DNA of 64,000 nucleotides from Branchiostoma floridae (lineage: Eukaryota; Chordata; Leptocardii; Amphioxiformes; Branchiostomatidae). Under the pieces are notes generated by a model. The model saw nothing but the letters and a program-made list of their open reading frames with translations. It was not told where the DNA came from and did no database searches. Made by a program: the position numbers and the translations under genes. How positions within the stretch are numbered: position 1 is the stretch's first letter; every line of letters starts with the position of its first letter. Below are positions 50,501 through 62,500 of this stretch, piece by piece. The stretch lies in NCBI RefSeq assembly GCF_000003815.2, contig NC_049995.1:4302572-4366571 (forward strand). The letters are read 5' to 3'.

Positions 50501-53500
50501 CGTCATTTAAAGCTGTCAAACTCATCGGCCAATCAACTTTCTGCTGTCTGACAGGAGTATCAGTATTGCAGCATTGCTTTAAACACACCCTCAAACAGAA
50601 AGAAAACTATTCAAAACAAAGACTTATAAGTTTCTGTCACAGAGTTACAGACTTTTTACAATCTATCAACTCTCCATTAAGCCCCTGTCACATAGTCAAT
50701 GTGCTTTAGTTGTCTGTGTCGATGGTCAGACTCACAGAGTCACATTGGACGTAGCTAGGAGACCTGCAAACATCAGACAATCTCTACAAATTGTGTGTTG
50801 ATTCATACAAGGCTGGGTTTATCACAGCCAAAAACGTCATTTAAAGCTGTCAAACTCATCGGCCAATCAATTTTCTGCTGTGTGATAGGAGTATCAGTAT
50901 CTGTATTACACAGTTCACCCTCAAACAGAAAGAAAACTATTCAAAAGGAAGACTTTGACTTTGCCCTAACAAATACAATCGGCAAGGGCACTGACACGCT
51001 ACTATTACAGCGACGTGATGGCTAAGCCAGATAAATCCCCTTCCTTTAATCTCTTTCAAGTAAAAGCTCCAAGGGGCTTTTGATAATGTAAATGATGCAA
51101 GGTAAATGGTGTGCTTTTATGTGGTCTTAATAAAAGGCTAAGCTTATGAAACCCTTCAGATGAGTCCTTGGTGTCTGATATTGCAACCAACAGCTAAAAT
51201 TGAACTTTGAATAACTTTAAAATCGCAATTGCAACATTTGCAAGCAAATAGAGCACATTTCAGTACCTCTCCCTACAACACTAGACTGTTCCATATCAAC
51301 CTTTTGCAGAAATAAACTATCCTAGCACCACTCCACTTCAAAATGGACTTTTCCAAATTTGAATCCTAATTGCAGATAAAAACCCTTCGAAAATACAATC
51401 AAGCTGAATGGACTTTTCAAAAATACCATTCATTCATTCCTAATGTGAATTGAAATCAATGAGATACTCATCCAAATTCTAAATGGCAGTGTCAGAGTCA
51501 GTGGCACTAATCGCTACAAACCATCATTTCATTTATCCCTAAAACTAATGCTCACATCACATACGATAAAAAATGTCCATGTTTACCATGGACTGTTGAA
51601 GTAAAACCAGGATCTACAAGGGCTTTATCCTACTGTTACAGTACATCACTGGGACCATTTTCCACCTTAAAGAAGTGAATGTAAACCTTAAAGATCTATT
51701 CCCAATGTATCTTAGAGATGCCTAAATGTTTTGAAAGCCAACTGAGGTGTTATTAATGACTAGGCATGACGTAAAGAATGGCTGTGAAGGATAGCTGTCT
51801 CATCTCTAATGAGATATAGCAGGGAGAATACATTGCCTTTCACATGGCAAATCCACCCCTAATCTCAGTCATTCATATCTAAGGTCCATCCTTGCACAAA
51901 CTGTCAAGACACATACAGTGCTTGAAATCCTTTTTTCAGCAAGGTTGCCTAGTGGGTGGCAATCTGAATCAGAAGCCAGGCTGCACCATCAACATTTCAG
52001 GTTGCCCATGTCACTTCCAAATTATTACATTCTTCACATCAGCTTATTAGCCATTATCTTTTCTTTCAGTTGCATGTAGTAATAACTTAGTAAATTAATA
52101 TGCGCTTTTTAAATTATCTTATAAAGAAATACAAACGGTGGGGGGAAAGCGATGTTCCAACTGCAAATTACAGGTTGCGCCCTGGGTTTGAAATTAAGTT
52201 GCGCCATGCAAAATGTGGTTGCATTTTCAAGTGTGCTTGCAAGTGGGTAATTTGAGCACTGCAAATATGAGATAGGCAGTTGTCTTCCTTGAGAAAAACT
52301 AGCCCACACATTCATTTCTTAGACGTCTAGAAGATACATGACCAGGCATGTTGTGATCAGTTGTTGCACTGATCCTAATGGTAGGGAGGTGTCAATAATT
52401 CTGGCAGCCTTAAAGTGATAGATAGCTTTACCTAGTTAAGGGATATTACGTGTCATAGATACTAGCCATACATGGATTTTCATGCATATTTTGTTACAAA
52501 CGAGCTGACTGTGTTCAGCTACTGCAGTTGCAAAGCTGCTACCTACATGTACATGTAATAGAACAATAACCATGACACATATAATAATAAAGATGTTAAG
52601 GCTTATGACAACGTTGTGAAAAACAAAATTTTTGGGTGAAAACAATTTAGACAGCCAACATCAACTTGAAGGTATATGACACTGACTTAAATTAGCAGTA
52701 TTAAAATGATTGAATGAATTTTTTTCTGACCAAACATGGCAATTTTGTTAAGGGTTGGCAAAATATCCTTACAAATACCATGTACAATTATAGTGGTTTG
52801 ATTTTCCGCTATTCACAGACTAATTCTGAAAAATCTACAAGATAAGGAACTTTTGTTCCTGTTTTCTTTAATTTCCCTATTTCAGAACCAACCCTTAAGT
52901 GGATATCCGGCTTCCTTCACCTTCTGTTGTCGACATGAAAACACACCACCCACGCCAGGCTCTAGTAATAATGTGGCATGATTACTGTAGACACTGATTG
53001 CATTAGCAGACGCAAGGTGCCAATTCTAATGGCTGAACATGACCAACAGTGCTGAAAGCTTCTAATAATTTGGCTGTCATCACATGTCTAACAAAATTAA
53101 GTAAAACCAGTTTTCCCTTTAAAATTACAATATAATAGACAAGCTGTCTAAACTTGAAGAAGGTACAGTCTACATCTGGTCTACGTAGACTGGTGGTCAC
53201 TAAGAGACAGAATTCAAACACTTGCGTCGGTAAAAATCATCGTAGGGACCGGGTTCTGGCACCAAAAACAATACCCCTCTTTTTATGGAGACAAAAAGAT
53301 ACGAAAGTACGTTTAACCAAGCATGTGAAACCATTCCTAACAAGGAACAACAGACAATAAACTGCATAGGGGGTGTGTGTGGCTTGTCTGTTTCAATGTT
53401 TCCAACAAAAAAACATAAGTCCTGTAGTTCCAAAGAAAGCCCTGTGGGCACTACTTAACGTGAAATATATATCATGGACTATCCTCATCCAAATTTTGGA

Positions 53501-56500
53501 TGATTCCAGATGTTAGAGATGTCAAGGTTCCCAGACGGAACAGCAGAGAAGTGACTGTACATAGTCAGAGCTCGAAATACCACCTGCATATACATGTACA
53601 GGTTAGTGTAGGTAAAATTGGAGCTGTGCATTTCTGGTGTCTACCTGCACCTAACCTGCACTGGTCCATGTACAAGGTTTTATACATAAATATCCTATGG
53701 TGTAGGTGCATGTGGATTGTTATTAGCTGCATTGACTGTTACCACCTATCAAATATTAAATAATGGTTCATGAACAGCTTTAGTATGATCCATACTTCCT
53801 AAATTCAGAGTGGTGCAGGTAAAATTTGTCTGGTGCAGGTAATTTTCAATGCCACCTGCACCAGTGCAGCTATGCAGAAAAAAGTATCTCAAGCCCTGAT
53901 AGTGTATGATAAAAAACAGAGAGAGAAGCGACTGTAATATAATAAGCGTTGGAGTGAACTACTATCTGGATGGTACCCAGGCTATAGCCTGACAGAGCCC
54001 TATTGTTTATTCAGAAGGCGTCCCTGCCCTTGTACTTGAAATGCCAAAATCACCCCATGAAATTACACCTCAATGCCATGCATGGAAATGAACCTGATAG
54101 GTGGTTCCAGACAGCTGTAGTTGGGGAGGGGCAAGACACACTTCACATGTGCCAAGATGTAAGCTAAGAAATAAAGTTGCTTGACAGAATCACAAACCCA
54201 AACACAAGAGACAGCCAATAACATTGTTGGGGTGGCTGGAATAGGAACAATTTACACAAAAAAAGGGAAAAAGACATGAAAAGATTCAATACAAAAAATA
54301 ATGTAAATTCTAAAGGACATGAAACAAAAATCATGATAACTAGTTGACTAGTAGAGTACAGTTAATATAGAAAAAAGTCACAGTTGACATGCAGGATTCT
54401 TAATCTTTGGGTCTTAAATATACAGAGGCAACTTACTTTTAATCAATTTTTTAAAAAGAATTTAATTATTGTGGCTTAGATATTCTTTTATTCAAAATAA
54501 TTCAGACTTATTACAAATATCACCTAAAAACCCTCATGGTGACTTGGAATGGACTCTACTTGGGTCAATGGTAAAAGATAGAACCTCTAAAACATTGGTC
54601 AGGTGGTCCTGTGTAGAGGTGGTCAAAACATGTAGTCTATGTATAACTGCACATTGTAAACCAACTTTCAACTAAGACATTTAGTCCATCCTTAATTGCA
54701 TCACAAAATGATACAGACCAAATGTAACAACATGTTGTTATTCAGCACCAAGGACAGGGACAACTGTAGGTCTGTGGGGAAGAGTCACCTGGCCTGTACC
54801 ACAGTTTTGCCTGTACCACAGATAGTAACAAAAGTCAAAACAGTAAAAGTCCTTCGTGCGTCTGACGGTGCATAGGTCAGCACCCATCTCCGTTTTTGTA
54901 GCTCTGGGCCACGCAACTTTGTGCAAACGCTACAAAAGGGGGCTAGTCCATTGGTTGTGGTGTGTGTTCAACTTCCATACTCTTTCCTGAAGCTGCTAAG
55001 CAGAGAAAGCAGCATGCACCATTTCTAAAGTCTTTGGTATGACTCGGCCAGGGATCAAACTCACGAACTACCAAATGCAAGGCGATCACTCTACCCCCTC
55101 GGCCATTGCACTGGACTATTGCACAGATAAATGTCATAGACAGGAGTAATGTGTAGTTCTAGCTGCTGTATACGTATGAATACCCTACAACTAAAAGAAC
55201 TTTCAATACATCACAAACTTTAAGTATAGCTAGGGCTATCACCATGACCTTATTCTCCTGAAAGGTCTCAAACTACATGTACATTCTGGACCATGCTGCT
55301 TGAACACCTCACCACTCTCCACTGCTCACAATACCAAATGGCTGCCCATCCACAAAGATTTACCACTGTACAAAATGCTGAATTCCTTCTGCTTGACCTG
55401 AGACTGACATGAACATGTTTGCTATAAGTCATGATAGATAACTGGTCATGTCAGGCATACAACTTAGCAGGAAGGGAGGCTTACATAATCCGAAGATTTG
55501 TAGAGCTTTCAGGCTGTTAGCCAGGCATGCGTCCAGGCATCATCTGGACACAACAAGAAATTGGACGCACTAGACGCCCTTACACTGAAGAGCAGATTCT
55601 CTGACAAGCATGAAATGCTGATTGACCGGGAATGCTTCTAATCACTTGTGGTCACAGTCTTCTACTGTGATCTACATGTACCTGACAGTAATTTTGCCCC
55701 TCAGGATACCTTAGAATGCACCATTTTAACATTCTCGAAAACTCTGCACCATGGAAGGTGGATGCCCCAGAACCCCCTTACAATAGTCACACCTACATGT
55801 ATATCACTGTACAAAATGCTGAATGCCTTCTGCTTGACCTGAGACTGACATGAACATGTTCACAGTAAGCCATGATAGATAACTGGTCATGTCAGGCATA
55901 CAACTTAGCAGGAAGGGAGGCTTACATAATCCGATGATTTGTAGAGCTTTAGAAGCGTCCCATAGAATCATCCCTCGGTCAAAGGGTGCGAATAAAGTTT
56001 GAAAGTTGTGATTCTTTATTACTGCTATTCAATAAATCCAACATCATACATCAATATGTTGAGAGAACAAAATTCTTACTGTACTTTGAAGTCCACGAAT
56101 TCTCTGTGTAATACAAAATATAAATCATAATCATTGTGTCCCATTTTCATAATGAAAACAGAATAATGAAAAAGGACAAAACAAACTCTCTGATAGGAAA
56201 ACCTTTATCTAATGTGATTTCCTTTGACTATTTCACATCAAGCATTTTATGCATTGTCTATTGATATGGAATTGTTAAAAGGTCATTCTGTTTTACACAA
56301 TGGCATAGTCTTTTAAAATTCCTACATCAAGCTTGAGCAAATCTTCCTCAATCATAAATTTCATTACTTGTTCTTTATGCCAGCTTGAAGCCTTCTTCCC
56401 AATGACATCAAATAAATCAGTCCACAGCATTTTGAATAACCCGTTAACAGAACTATCCAACCGAGAACCTTTCAAAAACACAATCATCTTGGTAAAGGTA

Positions 56501-59500
56501 GAAAATACAACATAAAAGAAAACATCCAAAGGAAATGTACAGTCTATAAACTTTAAGGCTATGCTGCGATGTGCATCTATCATATATCGTAATCCAAGCC
56601 ACAAAATTTCATACAGGAATTGTGTGTGCTGTACAGTAATGCACGTGGAGACTAAGCCGTATTACGACGTGGCACCGCGTATTCATCCAATGTATTATGA
56701 TATCATAAACCCATACTTTTCCTCGTAATACCTCACAAGTAAATGCAGAGTCTGGTATTATGGACTCAGAGGCACAAGGCATATAGAGGTCAATGTAAAC
56801 TCAAGATGAAATCTCACCATTGCAGACTATATTCAAAACTACTTTGGCCCTCTTTCTATACTGGACGGTAGTTTTGACCTTTGAGCAACCAGAATTGGAT
56901 TTGTATGACCTGGATTATGACTGGAATATGTGCACAAAAGTATTATCTAAAGGACAACATTAACAAAGCATATCAAACTTAAAAAGTTATGAACTTTGTT
57001 TGGTGACCTTTCAAATGTTTGGTCGTTGTTGTTGAAAGGAGATGTTACCAAAATATGCAGCTAAGCAAGAATTATAATTATGATCTGATGTTGCATCTGA
57101 AGACTACTGAGTAACTTTGTGCCAACCCAGTTGTTACTAGACTGGAATTGCCTATGATGCAAAAATTATTGCTTAATATGCAAAGAGCAAGCCTTGCTAA
57201 CTTAAAAAGATGCAAGAACTTTTTTACAACTATACTACCTGATTTAGAGCATTAACTGAAACAAGACAAAAACCAAAAGTGACTGTATGTCTTCATGAAT
57301 CATTTACCCAAGGTGCCAGACTGACTTTGGGCTGGCTACATGTGTAATGAAGGAAATGGACAGTATTGGCGAGGAACCAACTGAGAATCAAGGTGTATTA
57401 GGGACTGGCGGGAAGGGACATAAAGCGTAGTTCTGAGATAACAATATATATGATGATGGATTGTATGTATGTGGGAAATGGTATGAAAACAATTGTGATT
57501 CACTCAATAGATGAATGTATGCTGTATACATGTAGTTGACTACATGAACCAATCTGACATTAAAAACCAGACATAACAAGGATAACTACCAGTACACTAA
57601 AAGAAACCATGAAATTCTATGAAATTACTCAAGAGTATCAACATATATACAGTGGACTACTACTACTACTACTATCTGTATAGTAGACATAAAAATCTGT
57701 GTGTCTATCATAATTGTACATCTTAGAATCTACGTGTAGATTACAGATCTACATGTATATGAATACTCAGCAATTTTATTATGCAATGCTTTGCTCACAT
57801 TTTACATGTACCTGTTATAATTGTTGTGCAATAAACTTTGAACTAATGGCATTTAATAAAAGTTGTTTCTAATGGTTAGTGGGTTAGCAGGTTGGATAGT
57901 TAAATAGCGATGAAGCACACCTTCCATTCGGAGTTGCTGGTGTCGTTCTCTGCCACAGTGGCGTTCCCGTTACACGTTTCAGACGAGTATCTGGACCGCT
58001 TGGCTGCAGCAGGGGAAACGGGAGTTAGTCTGTTCCAGCATGTTAACAACTCATCAACTTAGTCAATCAAATGTAAGTTCATCTGTGATGGTAGTCAATA
58101 TGATGTTAGAATCTACCATTTACATCAGAGCCCATCAACCTTCCCTCAACCGAGACGGGGGCCGATATCAACTTCCAAGCACCTTTGACCCTTTGCTGAT
58201 GTCACACTTCCAGTCTGGATGTGTGGCATTAGGCTTTGTGTCATTTCAACTTGATAAGAATCAGAGGACTGATCGAAAGCTGGTTGGTTGGTAAGTGCTT
58301 TATTTTGAGTCTGGATATAAAATTCAAAATTGTAACATAACTTGGTCAATCATTTCACTAAGTTTGGAAAGGATTGCATGATCTGCTTGCATGGCAGGAT
58401 TGCAGCCAAGTCTAATAGCTGTAGGTTAGGCCACACTGATCTGATTGTGTGGATGACGTCCTTTTGGCACTCCAAAACTGATGAGATTGTGTGCAAAATA
58501 AAACAGTTGAATGGGAAAAAAAACCTTGCCTTCATTTTAAAATCAGATTGGTCAGGAAGGATGAAAACAAATTACCGAACACAGAGCAAGGCTAACCGGA
58601 CAATACACTTTCCACTGTTTTTCTCTCATATCTTTTTCTGTAACTTTGTGTTTAAAAGACTTTGCTCATTGGTGGCTTTAGGTCACATAACTTCATTTCA
58701 TGGATGCCATGCAGAATGTGAAGAAAGTGACCTAAAGGAACAATGTAACACTAGCCTAAAGATATACACTAACTTTTCCAGAGGTTTAAGATTCCAAATA
58801 TCATATAATTGCATGTGCTCATTCATGTAGGATTTGTACTTAAGCTGCCTTAAATTTTCTACTTTTGATTATGGCATCTCATCACTCAAAGAAATTGTCT
58901 CATAATCTGTATCATTGCCCATCAATAAAAAAAGACAGGAACGTTTCTGGGAAAGAAGCCAAACCAATCACACACACACTGCCACAGAGATGTCATCCAT
59001 TAAACCAAGATTTTCAGGCTTATAATTAACTGAGGAAACAAATGTCTTAAACATGCAAGTCAGCAAAATACAGCCACATGCAATCTACAGTTAAATGTGG
59101 CAGCCAAGTTTTAATCTACAAGAAATAAGCCATTGAAGGTAAAAGTTTTCCACAGAATAGCTAGGAAGCAGACTTACCCGGTGCTCTTAGGTAGGGTGTC
59201 GCTGCTCTGTAGTATCTAACGGTTAACTTGACATCATCTGGAGAGTTCTTCAAATGCTGGACCTGAGTTTGCAACAACAAAGAGACATTAAGAAACGGAT
59301 CCAATCATGGACCTGAGTTTGCAACAACAAAGAGACATTAAGAAACGGATCCAATCACACTTAGGCTTTTAAACCTAAGCATACAATGTATGTACATTGT
59401 GTCTTTGTAGTACTGTAAATGCAGAAATGTTCGCAGTGGTTTTATGATCATTGCGGTTTTCGCAGTGACCACTTTATGGCGAACTTAAAACCACCACAAT

Positions 59501-62500
59501 TTTGTTTCCATTATCATACTGAGTAATGACACTGCAGTCTATGGCGCTCACTCGAACTCACCGCGAACACTCCATTTTCCCGCTACCGGGTAATACATAA
59601 AACTAAATCTTAAATGCATTCACAGTATGAGATATGGTGGCAATTCATTAATCTTGCACAATTAACAAGCTCTTCTCAGAAAATGCCCTTGCTGTTCATA
59701 GAATAGTTGTCTAGGAACACCCATGTTAACTTTATACATGTACATTTTAACGAAATGATGGCAAATTTAGCACAGCCTTCTTAATGGCAATCTAAATAGG
59801 AAACTAAGTAATAACATAGGAATACATAAAAAAGCACTTATTTTGGTCATGTTGACTTAGTTTCTAATTGATTTAATGTAGTAATCCCCATTATACAGCC
59901 TTGTAAAGTAGGGCAGTAATTCATTTTGCATGGTAGATTTGGTGCAATCAAGTTTGATTTTCAACCTCCATTAAAAATAATGGTTGTTTGAGTAACCTTG
60001 TTAGTCATGGCTCTTACGTTTGGTTACAGCAAAGTAACCGTAAACATATAAAAGGTTTCAACTTAAAGTTTGCATAATGGGATTTAAGTTATACGTTAGC
60101 AGGCGGACACTTTTGACTAAAACGTTATTAATATTAATACCATATGCATGAGCACAAGTCAATGTATATTACATCAACTGCATCACATATGCAAGATTCC
60201 TTAAGTTATGTAAATGTATTTAAATTTGCGGGGATTTAATTTCGCGGTAGCGGAAAAAGGACTTTTCGCGGTGGTTTTAAGTTCACGGTAGCACTATCCA
60301 CTGTAGTCTCTTACTGCCATGGAAGAATGTTTGCAGCGGTTTTAAGTTTGCGGTGAAGCAGCCACCGCAAAAACTGCGAACCACTGAGAAAGTTTTTGCA
60401 ATTACAGTATATGGAAATTTCAAATGATAGACAGCAGGCTTGGAACGGTATTTTTAGGCAAATGATAGAAAGCAGGCTGAGAAATATTTATCTATATAAA
60501 ATCATTTCATGACAGTTATTGTAAAAATCTACTTGGTTCAATGATTACTAAGAACAACTTGCAGCCATATGACACATTTCTTGTATAATTCTGTACATTC
60601 ATGGCCAAAATATCTGTGCTCACATAAGTGTGAATTGAACAAAAAGTACTACAAGATAGCTTAATGCATGTATGTGCTATTACTACTATTATAATTTTAC
60701 AAATAGAAATAAATGTAAGCTATCCCTGGTATGTGAAATAATCCCAAGGAAGACCAGAACCTGGTCAACAATTTGGTGAGTCAGGATCTTTATTACAATT
60801 TTCTGCACAATTGAACATTGACAATTCTTCTGAGGCATACATCAGAAGTATAAGAAATCTATATTATACATTACTGCAAATCAAAAATTATCCGAACTTA
60901 CCACATCATCATGTGTTGAATGTTCTACGTTGACACCGTTAACCTGAATAGGGGAAATAAAATTGACTTGTTTTACCATGTTTACATAATTATTATACAT
61001 CACCAATCACTCTTAACATCCTGACCTCACCCACTTCGAACATTCTGCTTGAGTGCTATGAAATTGATCATTGCAGTTTTAAAGAATGTATAATGTATAA
61101 TATATTATATAGGCACTCCATCACTCATAAGGCCAAGGCAAGTAAATTTTATGGATGATATGCTCAGCACACTCCAAATTTGATGTGAGAGTGTAAAAAA
61201 AGCAACAATGTTTGGTAAAAAAACAAGATAATTCTGAATCAGATGCATAAGTTTTCAAAATAGAGACAAAATCATAGGAATGTAACTTTTGGAAGCAATA
61301 GCCAACAAGTACAGGTACAACAGAATCTGTATTAAAGTACGACTATTAAAGCAAGACTAGCATAATGGTAGCCTTAAGAATTGGCGACTACACTCAAGGC
61401 TATCACACATGTAGCTTGCCTTGACAATGTACAAAGACATACACATTGCTACGCCGGCCCCGTAGTATTACTTCTACAAGTTACTATAATTATATACACT
61501 CACAACATATTTTCTTGGTCATATTGACCTTCTCTAGAAGGAACCAAAAGTTCTTTTATTTCTTTCAAAGTCAGGGAAAAGAAATGTCAACCGTAATATT
61601 TACTTGCTGAGGCCTAATATATATATTATGTAGCAACAGGGTTGATAAATCATTGTCTCTAACCAAGTGCATCCAGTTTTTGATATGCTTTACAGGAGCC
61701 CTGTACACATATATATTACCCAATCACAATGCTCAAGGGAAATAACAAGTTGAACAAGCTTAAGGATTACTATCTATATATACTTACTAGACTGTATTCC
61801 TACAAATCTGAAGCCTCTAAATTCACAATACTTATTCCAACACTGATACCACTGGAAAGATTACTGAAAAGTTGTGTGGATGGTATAAGCCATTAAGGAA
61901 TGCGGGTTTTATAGGGCCTTCACATGGAAACCGTATTAGCAGGAATTAAGCAGAACCAGCCGGAATGAAGGTTCATGGCACATTCAGGTGGGAATTCCAA
62001 ATGAACCTTATATCTATATCCCTTCACATGAGAAGGAATGAGCTGAAATGTGGTCAGAATAACTATTCTTTTTCTGGGTATTTCTAATGCATTCTAGACA
62101 CATTCCCACTGCATTCCAGATATTCTTTTGGCCACATTCTAGCAGGATTTAAAGTGGCTTGCCATTTAGGTTATCTATGGAATGAGATCAGAATGTTTTG
62201 AATAATGTTGGAATGCTGTAGAATTCAGTCATATTGCAGTTAAAACACACATTGAGTAACGTTCAATATTTTTCCACTTCAAATTCACCTCAAAAGTTTT
62301 GAGCAAAACAAAAAGATTCAGGACTGACCCAAGAATGAGCAGAAATATCTGGAAAGCACAGAGAATTTCTAGAATGCACTATCATGAATACACAGGAATA
62401 TACGTCATTCTGGCTGATTTCACTTCTTGGTGAAGGGGACTTCAACTTTTCCATTGCAAAAAGGATGTGAGGATGCATTGTCATTTGAAATAAACGTTGT

